Shown: positions 16,868-26,559 of the stretch, one piece after another
Layout: every line of letters starts with the position of its first letter
How positions within the stretch are numbered: the stretch's first letter is position 1
NCBI RefSeq assembly: GCF_900103935.1
Contig: NZ_FNIC01000002.1
Location: forward strand, 617,768 to 681,767
Length of the DNA stretch: 64,000 nucleotides
Direction of reading: 5' to 3'
Source of the DNA: Nocardioides szechwanensis
GTDB taxonomy: Bacteria > Actinomycetota > Actinomycetes > Propionibacteriales > Nocardioidaceae
Program-made: the position numbers and the translations under genes
The notes under the pieces: model-generated
Seen by the model: the letters and a program-made list of their open reading frames with translations, nothing else
Databases searched by the model: none
What the model was told of the DNA's origin: nothing

Positions 16868-18853
16868 ATGCACGCAGCCGACATCACCACGATCCTCCTC
16901 GAGCTCGCCCTGATCATCGTCCTCGCCAGGGCTGCGGGCTGGGTCTTCGTCAAGATCGGGCTGCCCGCGGTCGTCGGCGAGATCTGCGCCGGGATCATGC
17001 TCGGCCCGAGCCTCCTCGGCATGGAGTTCAGCCAGCAGCTGTTCCCCACCGACACCCGCCCGTTCCTCACCCTGCTCGCCCAGATCGGGCTGATCCTCTT
17101 CATGTTCGTGGTGGGGCTCGAGCTCGACGTGTCCCTGATCAAGGGCCGCGGCAAGGTCGCGGTGTCGGTCTCGCTCGCCTCGATCCTGCTGCCGTTCAGC
17201 TCGGGCCTCGTCCTGGCGAGCTTCCTCGAGGACCAGAACATCCTCGGCGACTTCTGGCCGTTCGCGCTGTTCGTCGGCGCGGCCATGTCCGTCACCGCGT
17301 TCCCCGTGCTCGCGCGCATCCTGACCGACCGCAATATGCACCGCACCGAGACGGGCGGCCTGGCCCTCGCCTGCGCCGCCACCGACGACGTACTCGCCTG
17401 GACCCTGCTCGCCGTCGTCATCGGCATCGCCGGCGGTGGCGGCGACCACGCGCAGTGGGTCGTGGCGCTGGCGATCCCGTTCGCACTGTTCGCCTTGCTG
17501 GTGATCCGCCCGCAGCTCAACCGCCTCACCGCCGCCTACCACCGGGCCGGCCGGCTGACGCCCGGGATCCTGTCGGTCGTGCTCGTGGGCCTGCTGCTGT
17601 TCGCGGCCACGACGGAGTACCTCGGCGTCCACTTCATCTTCGGCGCGTTCCTGCTCGGCGCGATCATGCCGCACGAGGGCGCCGCCGCTATGCGGCACGA
17701 GATCCTGGTCCGCCTCGAGCAGCTCTCGGTGCTGCTCCTGCTCCCCGTCTTCTTCCTGGTGTCCGGCCTCAACGTCAACCTGCGCGGCCTCAGCGGCGAC
17801 AACCTGGTCCAGCTCGCCGCCATCCTCGGGGTCGCCATCGGCGGCAAGTACATCGGCGCCTACGCCGGCGCCAGGCTCAGCGGGGTGCCGCACTGGCAGG
17901 CCAACTCGCTCGGCATCCTGATGAACACCCGCGGGCTCACCGAGCTGGTCATCCTCAACGTCGGCCGCGAGCTCGGCCTGCTCGGCGACACGTTGTTCAC
18001 GATGCTCGTGGTGATGGCGGTCGTGACCACGATCATGACCGGACCGCTCCTGCACTTCGCCTATCCCGCCCGCCGGGTGGCCCGTGACATCGCCGAGGCC
18101 GAACGCATCGCGCTGGGCGACCAGGCGTCCACTCGGGTCCTGCTCGTCGCCACCCCCGACCAGGACGACACCGCGGCGCTCGACGTCGCGATCGGCCTGG
18201 TGCGCCTCGAGCTCAACCCCGAGGTCGTCGTCGCCGCCCTCGAGCCGCAGCTGGTCGGCAAGCTCGAGATGGGCAGCGGCCTGACCGACGAGCTGGCCAA
18301 GATGACGGCGTCGATGGAGCGGCTGGAGGTGCTCGTACGCCGCGGCCAGGAGTACGGCGTACCCGTCCGGATCATCAACCACCCCAGCGCCGACATCACC
18401 GCCGACGTCGTCGAGCTCGCCGCTGCCCTGCGCCCGCAGTTCCTCGTCGTCAGCGAGGGCGACTCCTCCGCGACCGGGCTGGCCGGGGTGACCGACTGCC
18501 TGATGGTGGCGGTCGTGCCCGGCACCTCGAGCCCGGCCGACCGCACCTGGCTCCGCGTGACCTGGACCCCCGACACCGACGGCGACGCCGCCGTGGTGCT
18601 GGCGTGCCGGCTGGCCGCCTGCTTCGGGGCCCGCGTCGGCATCGAGACCGAGCGCGAGACCCGGCGCTACACCACGATGCTCGAGCAGCTCGGCCAGCGC
18701 GGCCTCCCGCTGGCCGACGGCTCCGAGATCGGTGACCCGCTCTCCGTCGGCTCTCTCGGTCGGGCCGAGGCGATCCGCGTGCGCGCCGAGGTCGACGCCG
18801 AGCCGACCGACTGGTCGTCGGTCGACCTCGGGGTGCTGGACCCACAGCCTTAG
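16868..18853 (+). CDS. CPA2-family cation:proton antiporter with C-terminal Usp-like domain
   Basis: The 661-aa protein has about 12 membrane helices (residues 1-400) of the monovalent cation:proton antiporter-2 family, including GLPAVVGEICAGIMLGPSLLG near the N-terminus and the discontinuous-helix region ATDDVLAW. The cytosolic C-terminus (about 410-661) resembles universal stress protein folds in place of the TrkA-N/TrkA-C of KefB. It likely exchanges Na+ or K+ for H+ in pH or osmotic balance, with the soluble part sensing a nucleotide. GAGGAG lies 7-12 nt before the ATG. Expression appears independent. Confidence 0.87.
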   Translation: MHAADITTILLELALIIVLARAAGWVFVKIGLPAVVGEICAGIMLGPSLLGMEFSQQLFPTDTRPFLTLLAQIGLILFMFVVGLELDVSLIKGRGKVAVSVSLASILLPFSSGLVLASFLEDQNILGDFWPFALFVGAAMSVTAFPVLARILTDRNMHRTETGGLALACAATDDVLAWTLLAVVIGIAGGGGDHAQWVVALAIPFALFALLVIRPQLNRLTAAYHRAGRLTPGILSVVLVGLLLFAATTEYLGVHFIFGAFLLGAIMPHEGAAAMRHEILVRLEQLSVLLLLPVFFLVSGLNVNLRGLSGDNLVQLAAILGVAIGGKYIGAYAGARLSGVPHWQANSLGILMNTRGLTELVILNVGRELGLLGDTLFTMLVVMAVVTTIMTGPLLHFAYPARRVARDIAEAERIALGDQASTRVLLVATPDQDDTAALDVAIGLVRLELNPEVVVAALEPQLVGKLEMGSGLTDELAKMTASMERLEVLVRRGQEYGVPVRIINHPSADITADVVELAAALRPQFLVVSEGDSSATGLAGVTDCLMVAVVPGTSSPADRTWLRVTWTPDTDGDAAVVLACRLAACFGARVGIETERETRRYTTMLEQLGQRGLPLADGSEIGDPLSVGSLGRAEAIRVRAEVDAEPTDWSSVDLGVLDPQP

Positions 18854-18885
18854 CGGCCCTCGCCTGCGGGCCGTCGGCCAACAGT

Positions 18886-18924
18886 GCGGTGGATCTGACA
18901 CGCCTGGTGTGTCAGATCAACCGC
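18886..18924. terminator. Inverted repeat between convergent genes
   Basis: GCGGTGGATCTGACAC and GTGTCAGATCAACCGC form a 16-bp stem with one mismatch around a 7-nt GCCTGGT loop, 33 bp after the antiporter stop and about 60 bp before the end of the convergent FHA gene. The core, GATCTGACAC/GTGTCAGATC, is perfect. It is the best bidirectional terminator candidate here. The rest of the 18854-18986 gap shows nothing else. Confidence 0.7.
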
Positions 18925-18986
18925 GTCGATCCACGAGCCGAGCCGCGGAACAGACCGCACCCCAGCTTGCGCACCCTCGCTCCGGA

Positions 18987-20279
18987 TCAGATGTCCTGCG
19001 CAGACCCGCCGTGGGTGTTGAAGGCCAGCGTGCGGTGGCCGATCCGGACCCGGGTGCCGGGGGTCAGGACCTCCTCGCCGCCTGCAGCCATCCGGCGCCA
19101 CTCGACGCTCTTGGGGCTGTTGACGAAGGTGCCGTTGGTCGAGTTGTTGTCGATCAGGGTGACGTCCCACCCGCGCAGCTCGAGGCGGGCGTGCACGCGC
19201 GACACCATGTTGGACGCGTCGATGATCGGGATGCCGCGGCACTCGCCCTGACGGACCCGGTCGTCGGCGTCGGGGTCGCGGCCGAGCAGGTAGTCGGTGT
19301 CGAGCTGGAAGACCGCGCCGTCGTCGAGCACGATCACGCCGATGGGTGGCCGCTCGCCCTTCACCAGCACCGGCGTCTGGTGCACCATGTTGATGCCGCA
19401 GACCGCGCAGAAGAGCACGCGGGGGTCGTTGAAGTGGCGGTTCTTGCAGAAGACGCCACGCACCTCGGAGACCGCGCCCGAGGACGGGACGTCGCGCTGG
19501 TCGACGACCAGAGGCAGCGGGGCCGGTACGTCGTCGTCGTCGAGGTCGCTCAGCTTGACCGAGTCGAAGTGGGCCACGACATCGGGCTCGACCTGCGGCA
19601 GCGGACGGTCGCCCGTGGGCGACGGGTCCACCGGGGCGGGCGTCTCCATCGGCGCGGGCGGCGCGGGCGGCGCCGGGGGCTCGGGGGCGGGAGGCACCGG
19701 GGCGGCCTCGGGTGCCGGGACGGGCTCGGGTGCCGGGACGGGCTCGGGGGTGGGCTCGGCGACGATCTCGCTCATCGCCATGGCCGGGGTGGCCTCGACG
19801 CTCACGGAGAACCCGCCGGCGGGGATCACGCCGGCTCGCAGGTCGAACAGGCCGCTCATGGGCGTGCCGTCCGGGTCGACCGTGGCCACGACCTGGTCGA
19901 CCGGCCACGGCACCAGGCGCTCGACCCACGACAGGGAGCCCACGCCGGTGATGGTCTCGCTGCCGACCGTGACGGTGGCGTCACCCGACACGATTATGGC
20001 GAGCCCGTTGCCGTGCGGGGCCAGGGCCGCGAACGCCGGCTCGTCGCCCGCGCCGGCGGAGAGCTGTAGCGCGAAGCCGCGCACCAGCTGGCGCCCGTCG
20101 CCACCGTTGGCCGACACCATCTGTGCCTGGTCGAGCAGCGGGGCGACCGCTGCGGGGTCGGTCGAGCCGACGAGCAGCACCACACCGCTGAGGCGGGCCA
20201 GGGTGCCGGACCCGGCGTGCGGTGCGAATGCCACCGACGTCCAGGCCGCAGCCGAGTCGAGCGAGGTCGTGTCGGTCAC
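18987..20279 (-). CDS. FHA-domain protein with cysteine-rich knuckle
   Basis: The 430-aa cytosolic protein has an unassigned N-terminal domain (1-165), a Pro/Ala/Glu-rich linker (about 175-225), a possible metal-binding knuckle (FCKNRHFNDPRVLFCAVCG, 277-295) and a C-terminal FHA domain (about 315-425). FHA phosphothreonine-binding residues are present: GRD 333-335, SRVH 360-363 and NSTNGT 379-384. It starts at GTG 20279. It is the last gene of a minus-strand operon behind a membrane protein (1 nt gap) and a flavoprotein. The kinases at 22450 and 26560 are the obvious candidates to create its phosphothreonine ligand. Confidence 0.88.
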   Translation of the reverse strand: MTDTTSLDSAAAWTSVAFAPHAGSGTLARLSGVVLLVGSTDPAAVAPLLDQAQMVSANGGDGRQLVRGFALQLSAGAGDEPAFAALAPHGNGLAIIVSGDATVTVGSETITGVGSLSWVERLVPWPVDQVVATVDPDGTPMSGLFDLRAGVIPAGGFSVSVEATPAMAMSEIVAEPTPEPVPAPEPVPAPEAAPVPPAPEPPAPPAPPAPMETPAPVDPSPTGDRPLPQVEPDVVAHFDSVKLSDLDDDDVPAPLPLVVDQRDVPSSGAVSEVRGVFCKNRHFNDPRVLFCAVCGINMVHQTPVLVKGERPPIGVIVLDDGAVFQLDTDYLLGRDPDADDRVRQGECRGIPIIDASNMVSRVHARLELRGWDVTLIDNNSTNGTFVNSPKSVEWRRMAAGGEEVLTPGTRVRIGHRTLAFNTHGGSAQDI

Positions 20280-20280
20280 G

Positions 20281-20706
20281 TCAGACCAGCCTTCCGCCGA
20301 AGAAGCGCCACCGGATGTTGAAGATCCGCATCGGACCGTTGGTCCAGACCCAGATGAAGAGCCAGATCACGAGGAACATGATCAGGAACGCCGAGAACGG
20401 CACCTCTCCCTCGATGCCGGGCACCAGCTCGAGCTCGAGCAGCACCCACACGAGGATGCCCTCGTTGATCGCGTTGAGGAGCCCGAAGAGCGTGGGCCAG
20501 TCCTTCTCCCACCGCCACTGCATGAGGCCGTGGTAGATGACCTCCCAGATCACGCCGAGCACCAGCACCGTCGCCAGGATGATGAACGTCGTGCGGTAGT
20601 CGGGGTCGCCGGGCAGGACGGGGGTGATCAGCAGCGTGATGATGCTGCCGAAGAAGGCGAGCATGAAGATGCGGGTCTGGATACGCCCGTTGAGGGTCGG
20701 CAACAT
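20281..20706 (-). CDS. Multi-pass membrane protein of the phosphorylation island
   Basis: This 141-aa protein has four likely helices (about residues 13-30, 38-58, 72-92 and 105-127) and aromatic-rich loops (GLMQWRWEKDWPTLF). No family recognised. It lies between a flavoprotein gene (12 nt gap) and the FHA gene (1 nt gap), all on the minus strand, so the three are almost surely one transcript. It could anchor the FHA or flavoprotein subunit at the membrane; that is inference. Confidence 0.7.
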   Translation of the reverse strand: MLPTLNGRIQTRIFMLAFFGSIITLLITPVLPGDPDYRTTFIILATVLVLGVIWEVIYHGLMQWRWEKDWPTLFGLLNAINEGILVWVLLELELVPGIEGEVPFSAFLIMFLVIWLFIWVWTNGPMRIFNIRWRFFGGRLV

Positions 20707-20718
20707 GGTCGGCGCCTC

Positions 20719-22317
20719 CTAGATCTGCTTGCCGGAGAACCACTTGAGCCACTGCGACGTGGACCGGAGCGTGCCGATCCGTTTGCCGAAGCCGCGCTTG
20801 GCCAGGTCGGCCTGGATCTCCTGGGCCGCCACCTGGAGACCCAGGAACGTGTCGACGCCGGGGAAGTAGCCGCCGAGCGTCGTCGAGCCCGAGGCGTACA
20901 TGACCCCGTTGCCCGAGACCGTGCCCTTGAGCTCGAAGTTCCTGTCCACGTCGAGGCGTCCGACCGGGTTGCGCCCCGCGCCGCTGTGCTCGAGGAGGTC
21001 CTTGAGAAGCCGGTGCTCGGTGATGTCGGCCTCGAGACCGGTGCAGTCGATGACGAAGTCGACCTCGAGCGGGTAGACGCCCTGCGCGGTCTTGAGCTGG
21101 TTGAGGATCCGGCCGTTGTGCGGCTGCATGCTCTCGACGGTGCCGATCGCGAGCTGGTACCAGCCCTCCTGGCGACCCTGCTTCATCTGCTTCTGCCAGT
21201 AGCGCCGGTAGGGCGTGTTGGTGCCGCCCATGACCTTGTACTTCGCGGCCCGCTCGGCGCCCTCGAGCTTGCGCATCTCGGCCTTGAGCTGCCCGCCCCA
21301 CACCGACTTGGGGTAGTTGAAGCCCTGGTAGGCCCAGCCGTCGGCGCCCTTGCGCTTCATGAACGGGTGCGGCTTGAGCGAGCCCGCGCCGTCGTTGGGA
21401 CCGTCGATGAACGTGCGGAAGAGGTGGATGATCGTGGTCTGGGCGCCGTGCAGCAGCCGGTCGTCCATCAGCCGTTGGAGGACGCGGGAGGCGACGATGC
21501 CGCCGCCGCGCACGAGCACCGTGCTCGGCGTGGTCCTCAGCCGCTCGTAGACGTGCTCGTGGGACTCGTAGGCGTTGACCACGTGCTGGTAGTCGTTGTG
21601 CTCGGTCCGGTAGGCCTGCAGGTCCGGCAGGAACTTCAGGCCGGGGTAGCCCACGGCCAGGTGGACGTACTGCGAGCGGAACGCCAGCCGCTTCGTGGAG
21701 GTCGCGCCCTCGGGCGGGGTCAGGATCGTGAAGTAGCCGCCGCCGGCCCGACGTCGTACGACGCGCACCAGGCCCTTGGCCAGCATCTCGTCGTAGCGGA
21801 TCCGGTTGGCCTCGCGCTCGATCTGCTCGAACACGAAACCGGCCTTGGGCGTGTAGAAGTCGTCGAAGACCGGCTCGACCAGGACCTGCCACAGCCGGCG
21901 CGGGTTCTTGGTGCGCCAGGCCTCGCTGACGGCGTACGACGGGAAGCCCCAGATGTTGTCGGGGCGCGACGCCGAGTCGGACCGCAGCCGCTCGCCGCGG
22001 GGGATCTGCGAGACCCGCGTGAGGTACTCGTAGGTCTCCCAGGGATGGTCGAGTGCGGACAGGATCCGGATCTGGCTGGTGTCCACGCCGCCGATGCGCA
22101 GGTAGTCGGCGGTGACGAAGCTGCCGATGCCGCCGCCGACCGACACGAAGGGCACGTCGATGATCGGGATCCCTGCCGAGGCGACGATCTCGTCGGTCCA
22201 CCAGTCGGTGTTGAGCAGCTCGTCGGTCAGGTCGCCGGGGGCAGATTGTGCGGGCAGGTAGTTCTGGGCGCCAGGTGTCGGAAACACGGTGCCTGCGGAG
22301 GGGTCGATCACGGGCAT
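20719..22317 (-). CDS. Rossmann-type flavoprotein or dinucleotide-binding protein, function unknown
   Basis: The 532-aa protein has a dinucleotide-binding motif FVSVGGGIGSF at residues 58-67 and a second FAD/NAD(P) oxidoreductase hallmark late in the chain, VDFVIDCTGLEAD, followed by a C-terminal GYFPGVDTFLG loop. It resembles FAD-dependent oxidoreductases in outline but I cannot place it in a named family. I chose the ATG at 22317 (MPVIDPSAGTVF). A longer frame to 22386 adds 23 residues rich in Cys and Arg that do not look like protein. As the first gene of the FHA operon, divergent from the kinase at 22450, it is an unusual component for a kinase locus. Confidence 0.65.
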   Translation of the reverse strand: MPVIDPSAGTVFPTPGAQNYLPAQSAPGDLTDELLNTDWWTDEIVASAGIPIIDVPFVSVGGGIGSFVTADYLRIGGVDTSQIRILSALDHPWETYEYLTRVSQIPRGERLRSDSASRPDNIWGFPSYAVSEAWRTKNPRRLWQVLVEPVFDDFYTPKAGFVFEQIEREANRIRYDEMLAKGLVRVVRRRAGGGYFTILTPPEGATSTKRLAFRSQYVHLAVGYPGLKFLPDLQAYRTEHNDYQHVVNAYESHEHVYERLRTTPSTVLVRGGGIVASRVLQRLMDDRLLHGAQTTIIHLFRTFIDGPNDGAGSLKPHPFMKRKGADGWAYQGFNYPKSVWGGQLKAEMRKLEGAERAAKYKVMGGTNTPYRRYWQKQMKQGRQEGWYQLAIGTVESMQPHNGRILNQLKTAQGVYPLEVDFVIDCTGLEADITEHRLLKDLLEHSGAGRNPVGRLDVDRNFELKGTVSGNGVMYASGSTTLGGYFPGVDTFLGLQVAAQEIQADLAKRGFGKRIGTLRSTSQWLKWFSGKQI

Positions 22318-22449
22318 CCCTTCAACGTCCTGAAATCCCTGCCGCACCGTACACCTCGTGGGCAGTCTCGGACAGGTAAAGCGCACGCCGGGCTGGGGAT
22401 CGTGCCATGCTTCCTGGGCAACGAGATTCAGTCACGGATAGGAGCCCGT

Positions 22450-23241
<792 letters not shown>

Positions 23242-23252
23242 TCGAGGTAGCC

Positions 23253-24812
23253 ATGGAGCTCCACGAGAACCTCTACCAGCTGGGCATCTCCTTCGGTCGT
23301 GACGTGTTCGACGACGCCGACGGGCTCCGGGCCGCCCTCGACGACTTCCTCGACGAGGGCGCCGCGTCGACCGGCGACATCAACCTGCTCGTCGACGCCG
23401 TGCGGCTCGGCTCGTTCCGGTGGATGGTCAGCACCATCGAGAGCGGTGCCGAGCCCGCGCGCGCCATCGAGTCCGCGGGCGACCTGCTCGCCCGCGACCG
23501 CGGCAGCGCCGACGTGGCCGGCTCGCGCTGGGCGTGTGCCGTGCTCGGCTTCGCGGTCGGCAAGGTGACCGACACCGACGTACGTCGCTACCGGACGCAG
23601 GGCCCACCGCCCCCGCCGCAGGCCCAGCCGGCGTCGACCAGCCCGGCGCCGCCGCCCATGTCACCCACGATGGTGCCGCCGCCGGCCGCCCCCCAGAGCG
23701 CCTCGGCCCCGGGCACGCAGCTCGCGGGCCAGCCGGCGCCTGCCTTCTCCGCACCTCCGCCGGCCGGACCGGCGTACTCACAGCCGCAGCCGCCCGTGTG
23801 GTCGAGCCAACCCACCCCGCCGCCCCCGGCCAAGAAGAAGAAGGGGCTGCTGCCGCTGCTGATCGGCGTCGGCATCGGCTTGGTGATCCTGGCGGTCGTG
23901 TTCGGGGTGCTGAAGCTGACCGGCGACGACGACAAGGACCCCGGAGCCGAGCCCGACGACCCGAAGTCCGGTGAGACCACGGAGGTGACCGAGGACCCCC
24001 TCGACCTCGACTTCATCGCTATCAACGAGCGCTACTCGGCGCTCGGCACCCGGGTGACCACCGGCCAGTCGGAGTGCCTCGAGGGTGAGCTCTTGTCGGG
24101 CCAGACCGAGAGCCTCGACTGCACCTTCCCCCAGGGGACGCTCAACCTGACGACGTACGACACGCTCGAGGAGCTGGAGGCGGCCCGGCTCCGGGAGGTC
24201 AACACCGAGATCGGCGGCCGCTACGCCAAGGCGGCGTCGGGCGTCGTCTTCAGCTTCGCCCCCGAGGGCGCGACCCCGACGCTCTACTGGGACAACGACA
24301 GCGCACTGCAGAGCGGCCTCTACGAGGCCTCGTCGGCGACCGTCGAGGTCGGCGCGCTCGCCTCGGTGTTCCAGAGCGTCGGCTCCCAGGTGCAGTACCC
24401 CGAGGGCCTGACCGACCCCGACCTGACCGACTTCGCCGACCTGTGGGTGCGGCCCAACCAGTGCGACCGGATCCAGACACTGGCGAGGGGCGAGCTCGAG
24501 GAGAGCCTCTGCAAGGCGCGCAAACAGATCCAGGTCTATGTCGGGAAGTTCGAGAACAAGGCAGCCATGATCGCCTACCGGCAGACCCGGCTGCGCGACT
24601 CACGCCGGGACGGTCTGATCCTCAACCCGCCCGACTGGACCTACGGCGACGGGCCGGTCGAGGGGCGGCTGGCCGACTCCTACGCCGAGGGCGACCGGGT
24701 GCTGCGCTACTGGGACCTCAACGCCTGCCTGTGCTACATGGAGGCGTACTACCCGACCAACGACCTCCAGGCCCTCACCGACTGGTGGGTGGACCCGCGG
24801 CCCCAGGGCTAG
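23253..24812 (+). CDS. Membrane-anchored partner of the Ser/Thr kinase with proline-rich stalk
   Basis: The 519-aa protein has a cytosolic helical domain (1-110, MELHENLYQLGISFG start), a Pro/Ala/Gln-rich linker (117-193), a KKKK stop signal, one membrane helix (199-223) and an extracellular part of about 295 residues with at least six cysteines (SECLEG, LDCTFP, NQCDR, LCKARK, NACLCYM). GAGG lies 5 nt before the ATG. No family is recognised for either end. Coupled to a kinase without a membrane segment, it looks like the detached sensor half of a receptor kinase, with the N-terminal domain as docking site. Confidence 0.75.
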   Translation: MELHENLYQLGISFGRDVFDDADGLRAALDDFLDEGAASTGDINLLVDAVRLGSFRWMVSTIESGAEPARAIESAGDLLARDRGSADVAGSRWACAVLGFAVGKVTDTDVRRYRTQGPPPPPQAQPASTSPAPPPMSPTMVPPPAAPQSASAPGTQLAGQPAPAFSAPPPAGPAYSQPQPPVWSSQPTPPPPAKKKKGLLPLLIGVGIGLVILAVVFGVLKLTGDDDKDPGAEPDDPKSGETTEVTEDPLDLDFIAINERYSALGTRVTTGQSECLEGELLSGQTESLDCTFPQGTLNLTTYDTLEELEAARLREVNTEIGGRYAKAASGVVFSFAPEGATPTLYWDNDSALQSGLYEASSATVEVGALASVFQSVGSQVQYPEGLTDPDLTDFADLWVRPNQCDRIQTLARGELEESLCKARKQIQVYVGKFENKAAMIAYRQTRLRDSRRDGLILNPPDWTYGDGPVEGRLADSYAEGDRVLRYWDLNACLCYMEAYYPTNDLQALTDWWVDPRPQG

Positions 24813-24862
24813 GGGAGGACTTCGTCCTCCCTTGGAAGTACTCGCTTCGCTCGTACTCCCGG
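24813..24862. terminator. Double hairpin between convergent operons
   Basis: GGGAGGAC-TTC-GTCCTCCC (24813-24831) is a perfect 8-bp stem directly after the stop codon at 24812. It is followed by an imperfect stem built on AGTAC (24837-24841) and GTACT (24853-24857) around a GCTTCGC core. The convergent PP2C gene ends at 24875. This is a probable bidirectional terminator. Confidence 0.65.
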
Positions 24863-24874
24863 GGCCGGCGCCCG

Positions 24875-25705
24875 TCAGCGCGTGTGGTGCGGGTCCAGGT
24901 CGGCGCGGGCGAGCAGCGCCAGCGTGGTGTCGTCGCCGCCGATCCGGGCCGGCTCCTCGAGCCAGCCGGGCAGCCGTTCGCCGATCCAGGCGAAGCCGTG
25001 CTCCTGGGCGAACGCCACGAGCTCGGCCCCGGTCTGCTGCCACCACCCGTCGCGGTCGACGCGTGACGTGCTGAAGCCGTCGGTGCACAGGTAGCCCAGC
25101 ACCAGCTGGTCGGCCGCGGCGTCCAGGGCGCCGACCCGCAGTGACGCGACGGGGTCGGGTTGGCACAGCGACGTGGTGCGGGTGCCGTCGAGGTCGGGGT
25201 CGTCGGGCACCGGTCGCAGCGCCTGGCCGGAGCCGGTCACCACGATCGCGTCACCGTCGCCGATCTGCAGGACGCCGACCAGGTCGCCGGTGGCGACCAT
25301 GGCCAGCACGGTGGACCCGTAGGGGCGGGTGAGGTGCTCCCGGTCGGAGCCGCTGACGAGCGCGCGCTCCTCGGGGTCGAACGGGTGCTGCTCGATGTGG
25401 GCGTAGACCGCCGCGGTCCAGCGCGCGACCAGGTCGGTGCCGACCGCGCGCAGGGTGGTCTGCGCCTCGGCCACGTCGGTCAGGTGCGGCAGGGCCGCCT
25501 CGAGCAGCTCGAGGCTGAGGTCGACGGCGAGCGCCGAGCCCACGTCGCTGCGGAAGTGGAGCCGGTGGCCGTGGCCGTCGGCCACCGCGACGTACGCCGT
25601 GTCGCCGGCGACGCGCACGGCGTGGGAGTCCTGGAGCGGGAGCCCGTCGCGCACGTGCACGGAGCCGATCTGCGTGCCGGACAGTGCCGTCCAGCGACGG
25701 CTCAT
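24875..25705 (-). CDS. PP2C-family protein phosphatase
   Basis: The 276-aa cytosolic protein carries the PP2C metal-binding motifs: LQDSHAV (D26), VADGHGHR (43-48), YLCTDGFS near 205-230 and IGGDDTTLALLA near the C-terminus. It should remove phosphate from Ser/Thr made by the nearby kinases. Its ATG overlaps the stop of the vWA gene (ATGA), so the two are translationally coupled. PP2C plus vWA plus zinc-ribbon kinase matches the TerY-P triad described in Ter systems. The domain is close to the minimal PP2C size, without a membrane anchor. Confidence 0.88.
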   Translation of the reverse strand: MSRRWTALSGTQIGSVHVRDGLPLQDSHAVRVAGDTAYVAVADGHGHRLHFRSDVGSALAVDLSLELLEAALPHLTDVAEAQTTLRAVGTDLVARWTAAVYAHIEQHPFDPEERALVSGSDREHLTRPYGSTVLAMVATGDLVGVLQIGDGDAIVVTGSGQALRPVPDDPDLDGTRTTSLCQPDPVASLRVGALDAAADQLVLGYLCTDGFSTSRVDRDGWWQQTGAELVAFAQEHGFAWIGERLPGWLEEPARIGGDDTTLALLARADLDPHHTR

Positions 25706-26403
25706 CCGAGCGTGCTCCAGATCGGGTCGCCCCCGGCCGCCGAGGGCGGGGTGTAGGTGACGCCACTCGTCCCGAGCACCGGGCGCGAGGCGCCGCGGCT
25801 GGCGGCCTTGGAGGCCCAGACGATGTACTCGACGAGCTGCTGCGGGTTGTCGGCACGCAGCAGCGGCACGTCCTCGTTGCCGATGAAGCGGCGCAGCGAG
25901 TGCATGTCGGCGTCGCGGCCGACGCCCAGCGCCAGCCGGACCGCGGCGGCGCCCCAGCGTTCGTCGAGGACTTCCTGGAGGCCGTCGGCGAAGCTGATGC
26001 CGGTGCTGTCGGTCGGGCGGCCGTCGGAGACGAGGATGATCGCGGGCGGGTAGGCGCTCGCGCCGGTGTCCATCTCGTGCAGGCTCTTGGCCAGCACCGA
26101 CAGGGCGCTGCCGAGCTCGGTGAAGCCCTTGGGCGTCGCGGGCAGGCGCTCCCAGTGGAACTGGTCGATCGGGGTCGGCTGCTCGACGACCCACGTGGTC
26201 TCGGTCGCGAAGGCCAGCACCCTCACCAGCAGCTCGGCGTGCGGGTTGGCCCGGGCCTCGTCGCGCAGGTGGGGGATCACCTCGGCCATGGCGTTGTTGA
26301 GGGCCTGGATGCGGCCGCCGCGCAGCATCGAGCCGGACACGTCCAGCACGAAGATGAAGTGCAACGGCTTGCGCCCGAGGGCACCGCCCAAGCGATCACT
26401 CAT
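25702..26403 (-). CDS. TerY-like vWA domain protein
   Basis: The 233-aa protein is essentially one von Willebrand A domain with a full metal ion-dependent adhesion site: DVSGS at 21-25, T95 in GFTELGSAL and D127 in LVSDGRPTD. The arrangement and the SDGRPTD element are those of TerY proteins. vWA domains assemble complexes through a bound Mg2+. The ATG at 26403 has a G-rich ribosome site (GGCGGGG) upstream; a frame reaching 26508 adds 35 residues without protein character. First gene of a two-gene operon with PP2C, divergent from the zinc-ribbon kinase. Confidence 0.87.
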   Translation of the reverse strand: MSDRLGGALGRKPLHFIFVLDVSGSMLRGGRIQALNNAMAEVIPHLRDEARANPHAELLVRVLAFATETTWVVEQPTPIDQFHWERLPATPKGFTELGSALSVLAKSLHEMDTGASAYPPAIILVSDGRPTDSTGISFADGLQEVLDERWGAAAVRLALGVGRDADMHSLRRFIGNEDVPLLRADNPQQLVEYIVWASKAASRGASRPVLGTSGVTYTPPSAAGGDPIWSTLG

Positions 26404-26437
26404 GTTTTCCCCGCCTCGATGCCTTGGCCGAGCCGAG

Positions 26438-26443
26438 GATATA
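26438..26443 (-). promoter_or_regulatory. Possible -10 box of the vWA-PP2C operon
   Basis: Read on the minus strand this is TATATC, an AT-rich island in a G/C-rich divergent region, 34 bp before the vWA start. It leaves room for a leader with the GGCGGGG ribosome site. No convincing -35 is seen. Confidence 0.35.
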
Positions 26444-26492
26444 CCCTGTTCCCGCTCCGGCACGGTCTCTTCGGCGGGTCTGCATCTGGACT

Positions 26493-26505
26493 CCGGTGAC
26501 ACCGG
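26493..26505. promoter_or_regulatory. Palindrome CCGGTGACACCGG in the divergent TerY-P promoter region
   Basis: Two perfect 6-bp arms around a central A lie between the divergent vWA and kinase genes, 55 bp before the kinase start. It is the only clear palindrome in this 156-bp gap and is a candidate operator for both operons. Confidence 0.4.
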
Positions 26506-26559
26506 CAAGGGGCATTCTTTCTGGTGAACCGTGGCTGTGAGCGGAGGTGGTCGGCGCCC

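Noticed and set aside
22318..22386. Longer N-terminus for the flavoprotein (start at 22386)
   Set aside because: The extra 23 residues are Cys/Arg-rich and lie in the divergent promoter region; MPVIDPSAG is the better start.
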